From positions 47,613,098 through 47,677,097 of the forward strand of contig CM043962.1 of the NCBI GenBank assembly GCA_014529385.2: 64,000 nt of DNA, in the 5' to 3' direction. The notes under the pieces were generated by a model. That model was not told where the DNA came from, searched no databases, and worked only from the letters and a program-made list of their open reading frames with translations. Below, piece after piece: positions 10,172 to 22,303 of the stretch. Made by a program: the position numbers and the translations under genes. Source of the stretch: Adiantum capillus-veneris (lineage: Eukaryota > Streptophyta > Polypodiopsida > Polypodiales > Pteridaceae). Numbering within the stretch: position 1 is the stretch's first letter; every line of letters begins with the position of its first letter.

Positions 10172-13100
10172 TTAGTCCACAAAGGGGAGTAAGCCCAAAG
10201 CTTTGCGGAAAGCTTCAAGCTTCTCACGAGACAATGCCTTTGTGAAAAGATCTGCAAGGTTGTCCTGTGTTGGCACATAAGCCAAGCTGATCTCTCCTGC
10301 TGAGAGCCTCTCCCTGACATAGTGGTAATGCACCTCAATGTGCTTTGTGCGAGCATGAAAAACTGGGTTCCTCGCAACTGCCAATGCGCTCTGACTGTCA
10401 GTGTAGATAGTGTTGGCAGTGTCCTGTCCAACACCCAAGTCAGCCATAAGGCGTCTGAGCCATACACACTCAACCGTAGCTGTGAAGACTGCCCTGTACT
10501 CATCCTCACAACTCGAAGTGGCCATAGTAGGTTGCTTCTTGCTCAACCATGATATACATGAACTGCCAAGCATGAAACAAAAACCACTTGTGGACACTCG
10601 CGTGTCAAAACAACCAGCCCAATCTGAGTCCGAAAAAGCATGTAAGTCTGGCGGCAATGATCCCCCCTTGGGATAAAACAAGCCAAGATGTAAAGTGCCA
10701 CTAAGGTAGCGGAAAATCCTCTTGACAGCCTGCCAATGCTTAGACCCTGGGCTATGCATAAATCTGCTGACCTGCGAGACTGCAAACTGAATATTTGGCC
10801 TCGTGTTGCATACATAAATGAGGCAGCCAACAGCAGTTTGGTAAAGAGTGACATCAGCAGGATCACCAGCATCATGTAGACTCAACTTCAAACCTATTTC
10901 CATGGGAGTGGCAATAGGTTTGCAATCCTCAAGTCCAAACTTACATAGCAATGTCTCTATGTAACTTTTCTGACACAAGGCAATACCACCATCACACTGC
11001 TTAAACTGTATACCCAAGTAATGATGCAACAGCCCCAAATCTTTCATCTTGAAAGTGGCATTCAAATCAGCCTTAAATTCAGCAATATGTCTCTCATTTG
11101 GTCCAGTGATCAGCAAATCATCAACATAAAGAACCACAATGAGAAATACATCATCCTCACGCTTTACATACAATGTGCTTTCTGTTGGACTGTTACGAAA
11201 GCCTCGTTTAACCAAATGAGTGTCAGCTTTCTCATACCAAGCACGAGGAGATTGCTTCAACCCATACAAAGCCTTCTTACATTTGCACACTTTGTCCTCT
11301 TGTCCTTTTATGACAAAACCGTGAGGCTGCGTTACATAAACTTCCTCAAATATGTCACCATTCAAGAAAGCAGTAACAATGTCTGATTGATGTACATCCC
11401 AACCAAAATGAGCTGCCAATGCACATAGAAAATGCACAGTAGTCATACGACAAGTGGGAGCAAAAGTCTCTTCATAATCTATGCCTTTTTGTTGTGCATA
11501 ACCCTTTGCAACAAGTCGAGCCTTATGGCGATCGATCTCACCATCCGGCTTGCGTTTCAACTTGTGAACCCACTTTGTACCAATGGCCTTTTTTCCAGGA
11601 GGCAAATCACATAAAGTCCATGTGTCATTCTCTATAAGTGCATCATATTCTGATTTCATGGCAGCAATCCAATTTTCTGAATTTTGTGCTTCATCAAAAG
11701 ACAGAGGCTCCTCAACATCATGTAAACTAGACACAGCCAAAGCATAACAATCTGATGCATAAGATGCATGGTGAGAGCCTGAACGAGTACGACTAGATAA
11801 AGGTGCATCCAATTTACTGTCACGCAAAGTGTGCACTAGCCATTTTGGCATACCTCTAGTCTGCTCATTTTCAGCCCTTTCCTCATCAAGTACATCATGT
11901 ACATCTGCATCAGTAATAGGCTGTTCTAAAACATTTTCAGAAACCCCCATAGGCTGTACATTTGCCTCATTGGAACTTACATTCGTATTTCCACCACTGA
12001 AAAGAGGCAACAAAGTGTCATAAATGTCCTGTGAGCTTACATTACTGTCTCTAGTACATGATAGCAAGGGCTGAACAGAATCTTCCACAAACACTACATC
12101 CCGTGAAACCAGAATACGTTTTGTTTGCGGATGATACAACCTGTAACCTTTGCTTTCAGCACTATAACCAACAAAAATACATTTGACAGCCTTATCATCC
12201 AATTTTCTGCGCTGCACTTGTGGCACCAAAGCATATGCCAAACAGCCAAAAACACGCATGTGCTCAATAGAAGGTTTTCTATCATGCCATGCTTCATATG
12301 GAGTAATAGAATGCAAAGCTTTCGTAGGACACCTGTTAAGTACATAAGTGGCACACATGATGGCCTCCAGCCAAAAAGAATGCGGCAAAGCTTGACTTTT
12401 GACCATACATCGTGCCATTTCCGTTAGTGACCTGTTTTTCCTCTCAGCAACACCATTTTGTTGAGGTGTATAAGGCACTGTACATTGGTGTTTTATCCCA
12501 CGACTAGCTAGAAATGCATTAAATTCATGAGACATATACTCCCCCCCTCGATCGGAACGGAGGGTGCCCATAGTACATTTTGAGACATTTTCAGCCATAG
12601 CCAAAAATTGTTTGAAGCACATAAAAACTTCGGACTTCGCTTTAAGCGGAAATACCCACGCATGCCTGGAGTAATCATCAATGAAAGTCACGAAGTACAG
12701 GTAATTGCTCAAGGACAGTTTGCATGGGCCCACAAACATCACTTTGCACAAGCTGCAACCTGCATGTGGCCCTAACTGAACCATCCTTTGGAAACTTAGA
12801 ACGCTGCATTTTACCCAGAATACAGCCTTCACAAACATGTTTGATAGGTGCTTCAAGAGGCGGCAAAGAAGCAACCATATCAGATTTCTGCAAACGCAGC
12901 AAACTGGCAAAATTCAGATGACCAAAACGTGCATGCCAAAGTTTTGCATCTGAAATAGCCCTTGAATCTGCAACAGCATTTGCAAAATTTTGTCCACACT
13001 TGTCATACAAAGTGAGCTTATACAGCCCACGGCACAAAAGCCCAGATGCAACAATTTCATCACCAAAACTGAGATCATGAACTGTACATCTGTCATCCAC

Positions 13101-13611
13101 AAATTTGACTACAAGTCCAAGTCTAGCAAGTGCGGATACAGACAAGAGATTCTTCTTGATCCCAAGTACATAAAGTGCATCAACAAGTGTGAAGGAACTG
13201 CCATTAGCAGCAGTGAGCACAATCTTTCCAACTCCCTGAACTGGATAAGAGGCGTTGTTGGCACAAGTGACTGAATTCCCATGAGACAGACTCGAGAGAG
13301 GTAAACAATTCACGATGTGAGGTAATGTGCTCTGTAGTACCACTGTCGAAATACCACACATGTGAATCTGCAGCAACTGACAAGCATGCATCATGGACAA
13401 CAGGATTGTAAGTGCACTCTGCGCTAAAAGCCCATTCTGCATCAACATCAGCATCACAATATCCTTTCACAGAAGACTCAACAATGGATGCATTTGTAGT
13501 GGAACCAGCATTTGCAGTGGAACCATCCTCTTTCTTCTTAGCCTCTTTGGCCTTCAACTTAGGACACGACTTGATCAAGTGATCATTGGCTTTACAATAA
13601 TGGCAACGCAT
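10172..13611 (-). pseudogene. pol: copia A pol: protease, integrase, RT, RNase H (frameshifted)
   Basis: Encodes the polyprotein for cDNA synthesis and integration. After the zinc knuckle, protease shows WYFDSGTTEHIT (about 13330). A frameshift near 13286 moves the frame to the integrase zinc domain (HARFGHLN...CEGC) and QSDVCGP, the first catalytic Asp. A second shift near 12716 leads into a long uninterrupted frame. This holds integrase LRSDRGGEY and NGVAERKN (second Asp, Glu), RT with SDIVTAFLNG, LKQSPRAWY and LYVDDLL at about residues 595-598 of that frame, and RNase H with FSDSDWAG, CEDEYRA and YTDSQSA, ending LLPFVD-stop. RT and RNase H catalytic residues are intact over more than 850 codons. 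Only the N-terminal third is broken, either by real small indels or by sequence errors. Confidence 0.93.
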
Positions 13612-13649
13612 TACAAGTGATCATTGGCTTTACAATAATGGCAACGCAT
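13576..13649. repeat. 38-bp-offset tandem duplication in the zinc knuckle
   Basis: A 36-bp block (13576-13611) is repeated at 13614-13649 after TA, without a mismatch. It encodes most of MRCHYCKANDHL of the CCHC knuckle. Because the offset is 38 bp, not a multiple of three, the upstream gag frame stops soon after HL while the downstream frame starts again at MRCHYC. Confidence 0.95.
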
Positions 13650-14492
13650 CTTCTTTTTGCCCTTATCACCAGAATTGCCAGACGAAGTGCTGCCAGCAGA
13701 AGCATTAGGAACAGAATTTTTGCCACTCGCAGCAGAACCATAAGAAGTGGCTGCATTACTGTTACCACCCTTTCTTTGAGAAGCAATAAAAGCCTGTTCA
13801 ACTGCACGCTGCCTAGTCCTGTTTTTTCTAGAAAGTGACTCTTGCAACAGCAATGTGCATAATGCATCAAACTTGACAACTTCAGGATTTCCTTGGGTCA
13901 TGAGTCTCCAAGTACTAGCAAAAGTCTGGTAGGAATCTGGTAAGGCATCAAGAACAGTCTGCACAAGGGAACTGTCCGAAATGACTTCACCTGCAGAAAT
14001 GAGTTGCTCATTGATATCCTTGACACTAGCAAGGAAAGTGTCCATATCATCTTCCTCATGCATAATCTTCGACTCTAGCTCTTTACGCAGCAAAGCAATT
14101 TTAGCCTCATTGCGGCTTGCATAAAGACCTGCTAGAATATCCCAAGCCTGTTTTGCAGATTTTGCTAAACGGATGTGAGGAATAATGGTGCGCTTCACAG
14201 ACAACGCAATCAATGCATGAGCCTGCGCATCCTTAACATCCCAACGAGCTTGTTCTGCCGTAGGCAAAACAACTCTAACAGCTGCAATCCTTGCAGCAAG
14301 ACCTGCAACATCCTCAACATCGCCTACATCTTCAGAACTAGGACGTACATCAATGCCCTGCACAATGTTCCAGACACCTTTTGACACAAGAACATGTTGC
14401 ATCATATAAGCCCACATAGGGTAGTTGTCCCCATCTAACCTGTCCTCAGCAGCAAACATCTTGAACACATCTGTGTTGTTGTTGTCAGCCAT
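13611..14492 (-). CDS. gag: copia A Gag (nucleocapsid)
   Basis: Builds the virus-like particle and packages element RNA. The likely start is ATG at 14492-14490 (MADNNNTD), which has an A at -3 and G at +4; the frame is open further upstream to 14552. The body has the plant copia Gag signature: FAAEDRLDGDNYPMWAYMM near the N-terminus, VWNIVQG, DAQAHALIALSV and LAGLYASRNEAKIALLRKEL (UBN2-like region), then a Ser/Gly/Asn-rich linker and basic GKKKMRCHYCKANDHL, the CCHC knuckle. The frame ends inside the knuckle because of the 38-bp duplication. Without it the frame would run on into LIKSC and protease, as in single-ORF copia elements. Confidence 0.92.
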   Translation of the reverse strand: MADNNNTDVFKMFAAEDRLDGDNYPMWAYMMQHVLVSKGVWNIVQGIDVRPSSEDVGDVEDVAGLAARIAAVRVVLPTAEQARWDVKDAQAHALIALSVKRTIIPHIRLAKSAKQAWDILAGLYASRNEAKIALLRKELESKIMHEEDDMDTFLASVKDINEQLISAGEVISDSSLVQTVLDALPDSYQTFASTWRLMTQGNPEVVKFDALCTLLLQESLSRKNRTRQRAVEQAFIASQRKGGNSNAATSYGSAASGKNSVPNASAGSTSSGNSGDKGKKKMRCHYCKANDHL

Positions 14493-14840
14493 GGTAAATG
14501 CTGCACCTGATGTGAAAACTGCCCGAAAATAGGAGAAATTGAGCGGGAACAACTTGTGCTATATAGCACAAACCGTAGAAGACTATAAGGCACCTGTTAT
14601 GCAGAAAACGGCACTGACAGAAAATCTGCACAAAATGACGAAATAGCCTGTGCAGTACTGCCCGTAGTGGAAACGGAGGCCGAAATGAGCCCAAATCAAA
14701 ATTCTGAGCAGACCAAGCTCTTCGAGCTTACCCAGAATATTTGTCGACCTGCGAACGCTTGCCAAAGCTCACTGAAATCGGAGAAAGTGAGCAGGCGTGT
14801 GCTGGAGCAGCTGGCGACTAAACCCGGGAGGACGTGACCT

Positions 14841-14852
14841 GCTCTGATACCA
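14841..14852 (-). other. Primer-binding site, tRNA-iMet type
   Basis: On the minus strand TGGTATCAGAGC lies 2 nt inside the 5' LTR. It is the standard complement of the plant initiator-Met tRNA 3' end. Confidence 0.95.
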
Positions 14853-14854
14853 AT

Positions 14855-15081
14855 TGTTGGAATTAGGGTTGCAGAGAAACACACACAGCTTGGAGAAGAC
14901 GAAGGAAGCTCAAGGCACACAATAGAGAGTGTGTTACTTAGTGTGCAATGGAAAGATAGATAGCCCTAGAGTGATGGGTGTATATACAATGCACGGGGGA
15001 AAAAACCTCCTAAAGAGGGAAAAAATGCCCCGGCGGTCCTAGTGTGTTCACACACATCACTACCACATGTATATGGTAACA
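14855..15081 (-). repeat. 5' LTR of copia A
   Basis: 227 bp, TG...CA. It is followed on the plus strand by the target duplication GTTAT (15082-15086) and carries the only LTR difference I found, at 14979. Confidence 0.96.
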
Positions 15082-15599
15082 GTTATTAGGGGGAATCTCA
15101 CAAGATCCCCCCTTTGGATCAAATGAAAAAACAAGGTAAAGTGACAAATGGCCGCTTGAGAAAAAAAGACAAGAATTTGAGCAGCTGGCAAAGACAAGGG
15201 GCTACTAGAATAAACGCAATTACGCGAGGGTGAATCGAATAGGAAATCACATTTTTTTATATGTAGGGGGTTGTGAGATGATCAATGTTGTGCATGGGGT
15301 GCAATGGTGAGCAAAAAAACCTTTCTCTGTTGCCTGAGTTCAAGGGTTCGATTTTTGGGCTGCGTGCATTGAGCTTTATGAATGTAATGCGTCGAGCGTA
15401 GCAACATCTGGTGGAATCTTTGAAGATTCTATATAATGGGAAGTGCATGGAGTATCTATCATTAAAGAGATGCTTATATATATTTTTAAAATTGGCTCTT
15501 GTGGTTTGAGAATTTTGAAACCATTCCAAATGTGGAGGATGTGTCTCCTTCATTGAGAAGTATTTTCTATTGTTTTCTTTGGAAAATCTCACAATATTT

Positions 15600-15704
15600 G
15601 AGAGGTTATATTAAAATGAGAGAACTCATTACATCGGCACTATGCTCAATGCAAGCCATGACCTTTCCGTTCCCTCCAAAGAGCAGATAATTCTTGGAGA
15701 ACCA
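15600..15704 (-). pseudogene. LINE ORF2 C-terminal piece, left of the copia B2 insertion
   Basis: The minus-strand frame reading FSKNYLLFGGNGKVMACIEH is open up to the copia B2 left end. Joined across the insertion it continues the frame of the LINE fragment at 18444-18890 (HKTWEIQ then FSKN). It is short and decayed; the continuity of frame is the main support. Confidence 0.4.
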
Positions 15705-15893
15705 TGTTAAGTATGGAGCTTGATTTACCCCTTGTAAATTTTAGTAGTTAAAACGCACATTTGTAAGGCCCCCATTATGAGGAGAAGCCATTGTGCGTAA
15801 GAAAAATCACTCGTCGAAAATAAAAAAGATTTACGGCCAGTCTCAAGATTTTCTCGAGATTGGCTTCGTTGGAATATTTCTTTTCACCGGAAC

Positions 15894-17652
15894 AAAATGT
15901 GTACAAAGATTACTTGGAAAGAAAACAAACAAAAGAAACAAGTGATGAGTACATGGAGCTTGAGGATGGTGAAGACTCAAGGAGTGCCAATGGTGACAAT
16001 GTGCAACAACGTTAACCAAATGAGGAGCCTCAACTTATTCTACAAGAGCAAGTAGACCTCCAGAAAGGTTTGTTCCTTCCTTCAACCACCTCCTGATCTC
16101 AGATTCTGGAGAGCCGAAATCATACGAAGAAGCTATGCATCACGAATCCAAAGAAGAATGGATAAAGAGCATGCAAGCTGTGGAGATGGACTCATTACAT
16201 CACAACCAAACATGGGAGTTGGTTGTTGCCTAAAGGTACGGGCACTGCAGAACAAATGGGTATATAAGCTGAAGGAAGAAGAAGGTGGAAAGAAAAGGTA
16301 CAAGTCCAGGCTTGTGGGGTAAAAGGGGTTTCTTAAAAGAAAGGTATTGATTTCAATGAAATATTTTCTCTTATTGTAAAAATGAACTCAATTAGGCTTG
16401 TCTTGAGCCTTGTGGCTGCTCATGATTTAAATCTTGAGCAAATGGATGTAAATACGGCGTTCCCTCACGGTGACTTAAATGAAGAAATTTACATGCTTCA
16501 ACCAAAGGGGTATGATGTAAAGGGTAAGGAGAAAATGGTTTGCAAATTAAAGAAAATCTTGAATGGTCTAAAGCAAGCATCAAGACAGTGGTACTTGAAG
16601 TTCGATCAATGGATGTTGGATCATGGATTCACAAGATACAACTCAGATCATTGCGTCTACACAAAAAATTTGGGAGATGGAAATTTCATCATCCTAATGT
16701 TGTATGTTGATGACATATTGATTGCAAGTGCTAACATGCAAGACATCAAAGACCTAAAAGAGGAGCTCTCTAAATATTTTTCAATGAAAGATTTAGGTGT
16801 TGCAAAGAAGATACTTGGTATGAAGATATTAAGGGACATGATGAAGAAGACAATAAAGCTATCTCAGGAGGATTACATCAAGAAGGTACTAAAAAGGTTT
16901 GCAATGCAAAAAAGGTTTCTACACCTTTGACTAGTCATTTTAAACTAACCAAGGATATGTGTCCAAAGACACAAGAGGAGATAGCTTATATGTCTAAAGT
17001 TCCATATGCTGTAGCGGTATGTTCTATTATGTATGCTATGGTATGGACAAGGCCAGACATTGCACATACAGTGGGAGTTGTAAGTAGGTTCATGGACAAC
17101 CCACGTAAAGAGCACTGACAAGCTCTGAAGTGGATACTTAGGTATCTGAAAGGGACAACAAAAAATGCTTTGTATTTTGGAAGAACTGATATTTTTCTGC
17201 AAGGGTATGCTGATGCAGATATGGCAAGTGACAAAGATACTCGAAGGAGCACTACTGTCTATGTCTTCACGATTGGAGACACATCAGCAAGCTGGGCTTC
17301 AAGGCAGCAGAAAGTGGTCTCACTTTCTACCACGGAAGCAGAATATGCAGCAATGAAAGAGGCAAGCAAAGAAATTTTGTGGCTTCACAGATTTTTAGAA
17401 GAGCTTGGATTCAAACAAGACAATTGTGTCTTGTACACTGATAGAAAAAGTGCTATCTATCTTGTGAAGAATTCATCCTTTCATTCAAGGACAAAGCACA
17501 TTGAGGTGAGATATCACTTCATATGCACTCTTTTGGAAGAGAGACATCTAAATATAGGAAAGGTGCATACAAGTGAAAATCCTACATACATGTTTACAAA
17601 GGTGATCAGCAAGGAGAAGTTGAGCTTTTGCTCATCTTCAATCGATATTTAA
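15894..17652 (+). pseudogene. pol: copia B2 pol fragment: RT and RNase H
   Basis: Starts abruptly at YKDYLERKQTKET, the linker after integrase. RT is in the frame 16382-16930: MNSIRLVLSLVAAHDLN, MDVNTAFPHGDL, LKQASRQWY and LMLYVDDILIAS (YVDD intact). A small deletion near 16905 shifts the frame into the thumb and connection region (16927-17118, TRPDIAHTVGVVSRFMDNP). It then passes a TGA where the sister copy has TGG (near 17116) into RNase H (17170-17652: YADADMAS, TTEAEYAAM, KNSSFHSRTKHIEVRYHFI). At least three frame breaks show it is dead. Confidence 0.9.
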
Positions 17653-17719
17653 GGATAAGAAGCCAGGATAGAAAGCAGTCCACAGGTTTGGTGTGGAGAT
17701 CACTCTCCAAGTGGGAGAG

Positions 17720-18293
17720 TGCTAAGTATGGAGCCTGATTAACCCCTTGTAATTTTTAGTAGTTAAAACGCACATTTGTAAGGCCCCCATTATGAGAAGA
17801 AGCCATCGTGCAGCTAAGAAAAATCAGTTGACAGAAAGCAAAAAATTCATAGCCAGTTCGCTGAGAAATATTCCTTTTTGCTAGAATATAATGGTTGGAC
17901 GGCGGCCGAAAAGTGGTCAAAAAACGACCGATCTGTTGGCCGGTGCCCAGTGGTCAGACTTGTCTTCTCAAGGGCGGCCACACATGGACGCATTGAAGAG
18001 TCCAACTCAGATTTGTCTACACAAGGGTGGCTACACAAGGCTGCCTCTCATGAGAAGGGGCAACCCTTTTGGCTTATAAAAGGAGGCCTCTTCTACACAC
18101 AAAAAGAATGCATTGTAGAGAGAATTGTGGTGCATTGTAAAGTTGATGTGAGGTGGTGAGAGTGAAGTAAGGTGGGAGCTCCATTAAGGGTATACTCCCT
18201 TTGTAACCTACTTCTTGTTTGAAGTACTAAAGCCATTGAGTGGTTACTTTCTCGTGGATGTAGCCCACATTGGGTGAACTACGTATATCATGT

Positions 18294-18357
<64 letters not shown>

Positions 18358-18443
18358 CTATAATTTCTCATGTGTGAAAAATTGTCTCTCTCCATTAAGT
18401 AAGCTACTCTAGTATCTACTTAGCTACGTCTTATTTCCCAACA
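17720..18443 (+). repeat. 3' LTR of copia B2
   Basis: Begins TGCTAAGTATGG directly after the PPT-like AAGTGGGAGAG and ends CCCAACA. It contains a TATA box (TATAAAAGG, 18075-18083) and a long (CT)n run (18298-18354) in the R/U5 part. It matches the LTR start at 63501. Confidence 0.88.
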
Positions 18444-18890
18444 AACTGAATTTCCCAAGTCTTATGGATCATTTTACATACTTTCCCTGCCGTCCCTCTA
18501 ACTCTCGGACATTCCAAGAATAGGTGGGACTGGTCCTCCTTAGCAGTTCTTCAGCTCAAACACCTATCGAGGCTGATGCCTTCCACAAAAAGATCTTCAT
18601 GGACAAGGGAAGCTGACAGTTCCATATGTTCTTTGTAAGCCTCTGGCCACTGCTTGCCCCACTGTTTATTAAGGGGGGGCGAACCAATCGACCCTATACA
18701 TTAGGCCTAAGTAAGTTCCCTTGGTATGTGGTTTGAGAAAGTGGTTGCTCTGTGGCCATCGCCAAGCTTTCCACTCAAAGTTAGGAGTGCTAATGGGCAT
18801 TATTAGACTTCCCATGCCCTCTATGACTTTGTTAATAAGTAACCTCTCCGTGCCATTAAGGGGAAACCTCGAACTCTTAGGTGTGAAGTA
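18444..18890 (-). pseudogene. LINE (non-LTR) ORF2 zf-RVT region
   Basis: Minus-strand frames read INKVIEGMGSLIMPI, then after a frameshift NIWNCQLPLSMKIFLWKASA, then ISLDRCLS-stop-RTAKEDQSHLFLECPRVR. The order W...P.K..F.W followed by a Cys/His cluster and HLFLECP is the zinc-binding domain found after RT in plant LINE ORF2 proteins. A TGA replaces the second expected Cys codon. The fragment is interrupted at its C-terminal side by copia B2 and continues at 15704-15600. Confidence 0.65.
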
Positions 18891-18957
18891 TTTTCTAGTG
18901 TTTTATTACAACAATGTGCTATTTTCATTGGAAACAATATTATTTTGGGCTTCATTA

Positions 18958-20292
18958 AGCTTACTCCTACATTTAGAGCTCCAAATTAGCAAGAGATGGT
19001 CAAATTTATATTTGCAAATGAGCATAATGGTTACATTGTGGTGGGCAGTGTTGTAAGATTTTCATTATCATGAGTCCTCAAAAATTTATTTTAACTACTA
19101 TAAAAGGGGGAGGGATCCCCCCCCCCCCCCCCCCGCCCCCCGCCTTCTTGCCACGTGGCACCACTGCTTGATCCGGCCGATGTGCTCTGAAATCGCCGTG
19201 CTCAAAGGTAGCAGACACACAGTACTCAGTCGGTGGGACACGACGCAAAAGCTACCATTCGGGAGAGCTGAATAGTCTTGATGCCCGGCACCAGAGAAGA
19301 AGTAAATGCAACATGGGTCACCATGCTTGGGGGACCATACGGGGAGTTGAGCTAAGAGCAGCTAGAAGGAGCCACTCCCAAATTGCAGAGAAGAGGACAC
19401 GCTACAGGAGCCCTTGGTGGAGCGCATGCCGAGCTTAGAGGGGGTGGCCGACCGCCCAGGAGAAGGGGGCTGGCTCTGAGAGCTTTGCAAGAGAGAGCGC
19501 ACAGAGACGCTCCGAGGAGGACGCTGTTCAGACAAGAGAGGAGGCGAGGGTGGCCATACTAAGCAGGGGCTGCAGATAGAGCCGTGCAGGGGCGGCCAGT
19601 TTTCAAGGAGGAGACATTCCTTGGGTGCATAACAATGGGGGGGCCGAGTAGCGAGAGCTCTAAACAAGAGAGCCATCATATATATGATGGGTGCAAGGCC
19701 ACCAATTCCAAGGGGGGTGCATACTGAGAGAGGCGGCACTGCAGAAGAAGAATTCAAAGAGGGCGCCGCCGTGCTGGGACAGAGGGAAAGGCCGAGCTGA
19801 TCAGAGGGTAGTGGTCGACCGCCAACAAGGGAGAGGTCTGAAACGAGCTCTTAGATTGCTGCAAGCTTGAATTAAGAGAAGGGAAGGAGAGCGAGGGAGC
19901 TCCCATTAGAAGGGGGAGCTGGCCAGAAGCTCAACAAGAGGGCATCTCCAAGCAAGAGGGGTGGTCTCTATGCTCAACCAGGTCATCAATAGAAGGGGAG
20001 AAGGGGTGGCGGGTTGTCGGCCATGAGAGGAGCAAGAGGAAAAGAGAGCACTACAGTTCGGTGGTGCTATTGCATGTGTAGAAGGTGAGTACTACACGGG
20101 AGGCCAGGTCTTGGGGCCGGTTGGTGCTGAGAGAAAGGAATTAGGGAGAGCGTTGGTGAACAAAAGAGCTACAGAAGAACATCATTGCCGAGAGCTACAA
20201 GCTGCAAGGGAAGAAGGGAGTGACCATGAGAATCAAGCCGAGTGCAATAAGAAGTAGCGCATGGAATCGAAAAGTAAGGTAGGGCTGGGTAG
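18958..20292. other. Purine- and GC-rich noncoding stretch
   Basis: The stretch starts with AT-rich sequence, then an 18-bp C run (19117-19134). It continues as about 1.1 kb of sequence rich in GAGAGG/AAGAGG words. Base composition resembles the leader/LTR regions at 38-39 kb and 43-44 kb, but I could not align them. No credible gene is present. Confidence 0.4.
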
Positions 20293-20787
20293 TGGCGAGA
20301 AAGGAGCCCTAAAATGAAGGGTGCAAGCTGCAAGAAGAGAGGGCATCATTTTTTTTTTTTAAAGTGCTGCCTTTGATTGTTGCGAGCACAACTACGTCAA
20401 GGAAATCAAAGAAGCTGGGCGTCCTCAGGTTGACAAGGCCATCAACCCCCCCCCCCCCCCCGCCCCCCCCATGTGGATATCCTCAATCATTGATGCTCAA
20501 TTTGCTCTTTTCGATCATTTTGGCCCAGTGTTCGGGAAAAACCATTCTCCCAAACATACAAAATTCCTTTTCTTGAATTTGCCAAGAGGAAAAATTTAAA
20601 AATTAGGGTATTTTTTTGGATTTTAAACACTATTTTTCTCTAGTTTGGGGTTGACTTTCTCCTTTTGTGCTTGGCCTCAACCGGAATTTTTGAAATAAAA
20701 AACGGCACGATATTAAGTTGAGACACATTTTTTCCGAACATTGTTTTGGCCTGTTGAAGACATTTAATATGACATTTCATTTCATTT

Positions 20788-20868
<81 letters not shown>
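20293..20868 (+). repeat. Long direct repeat R1, first copy, with (CT)n/(CA)n
   Basis: TGGCGAGAAAG... to about 20520 matches 26501-26705 (shared: AGAGAGGGCATCATTT, AAGAAGCTGGGCGTCCT, TCAATCATTGATGCTCAATT). The part at 20745-20792 (CCTGTTGAAGACATTTAATA) matches 26711-26752. It is interrupted by a C run (20446-20470) and ends in (CT)n (20792-20828) and (CA)n (to 20868). Confidence 0.75.
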
Positions 20869-20870
<2 letters not shown>

Positions 20871-20879
20871 ATCTAGCTG

Positions 20880-22253
20880 ACAATTATTGGACTAAACCTG
20901 GGCTGACTTGTTCCCTGTTTGGTAATCTCATTCTCACTATCTCCTGTACCAAGATGGAAACCCTACACTAATTTGGTGATAAGATGATTCTCCCGTGCCG
21001 AGATGGGATACTACACTAACTTGGATAATTCATACACCTACTTACGAAACTTCATGGAAATAAAACAGTTGCAGACCAATACCTTATTTCACAGTCCCTT
21101 TTCTTACGGTGTTCGGATATCTTAACAATAGCCCTCATATACATACCCTATCCAGGTGTTGAGCTCAAAGCTTATACGAATATTATTTTAATCCATGGGA
21201 GGTGTTTGACATTATATCAGGAGCCCTATTAGCCGTGCACATCAATGATTTTCCAAATAAAGTTTGGATAATCCACACTGGGATTGGGATCTATGCCTGG
21301 ACAGCTTTAGCTTTAGAATGATCCACTCCGTTTTACAACACAAAAATCTCTTTCTATTAGTTGTATGTACGTACCTACTCACTTGCCAATTTTGATAACA
21401 TAAGTTATGGATGCCAACATTTTTTCTAAAGATAGTGCAGCTTTAACTGTTGATCTCCCTACCTCAAATAATCAACTGTGAACCCTCTTGACTGTGCGCT
21501 CCACTTTCTTTTATAATTGATCCCCTTATCCCCCTTTTCTGCTCTCAAGCTTTGGCCCATACCTTTCCTATGTTCTATGATCGTCCCCCATTGTGTGAGC
21601 AGCAGGTGCTCCTTGCCAACATCATGTAGGCCTAGCGTTGATCTCAGGTCAGCAGCGGCCCTTTTGTAAGGAGTAGATCTGCATACCCCCGTGGTCCAAA
21701 CCATATCTCTCTCTGCTACGTTCTCAACATATTGGAGTCTCTACTTGATCAGGTAATGTTCTCATTGCATAGGGGCATGCTCGCGCGTGCACGCGTGCGC
21801 ACACACATACACACACACATAGCGTTTAGTGGGTTTCAGTCTATTTGATAGTGCTTCTGGGATAAAAGCAGGTTGTCATAATAACTAATATCTAATTCTC
21901 ATAAATGATTTTCTCATGTTAAACTGATCATTTAATATGGGGAAGTACTAGGGGAGAAAAAGCTAGATTATTAGTAAGGCTAGCAGACTGTTTGGTCACA
22001 GTAGGGGGCTAGCAGGGATCCAAAGGGGTACCATCTGCAGAAGAGCAATGTGCAATGAATGGGCTCCAAAGACCTTAGGGTTCAGCCCATTAAGACTTCC
22101 AAAAGGTTAAGTTCCAAAGTTTCAAAGTGTAAGTCCAATGGTCAAATAGTCAAATGTTAATGGAATTGGATGCTTTGTGTGTGTACAAAAGTCCAAATAG
22201 CTAGAGGACAAATTACAGGGCGAGATGGGAAGATGACAAAGCTTGTGAAGTGA

Positions 22254-22303
<50 letters not shown>

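Larger units (their letters stand above)
9870..15081 (-). mobile_element. Complete Ty1/copia retrotransposon (family A)
   Basis: This is a 5,212-bp element lying on the minus strand. Two 227-bp LTRs (9870-10096 and 14855-15081) begin TG and end CA and differ at a single position in my reading (9994 C versus 14979 T). The 5-bp target duplication GTTAT flanks it (9865-9869 and 15082-15086). PBS and PPT are in place. The order gag, protease, integrase, RT, RNase H is that of Ty1/copia. LTR near-identity implies recent insertion, yet the coding region is interrupted by a 38-bp duplication and two further frameshifts, so this copy would depend on proteins from elsewhere. Confidence 0.96.
15705..18443 (+). 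mobile_element. Decayed Ty1/copia element, family B (copy B2)
   Basis: The left LTR fragment starts TGTTAAGTATGGAGC at 15705 and is cut off near 15893, where the sequence jumps directly into pol just downstream of integrase. The 5' LTR end, PBS, gag, protease and integrase core have therefore been deleted. The right LTR (17720-18443) is full length, about 724 bp. The flanks AACCA (15700-15704) and AACTG (18444-18448) may be a mutated 5-bp target duplication. Sequence is close to the copy at 61.4-64 kb, with many stops and small indels, so it is clearly older. Confidence 0.88.

Noticed and set aside
10322-10676. Plus-strand ORFs over copia A
   Set aside because: Shadows of the minus-strand pol frame, which carries all conserved motifs.
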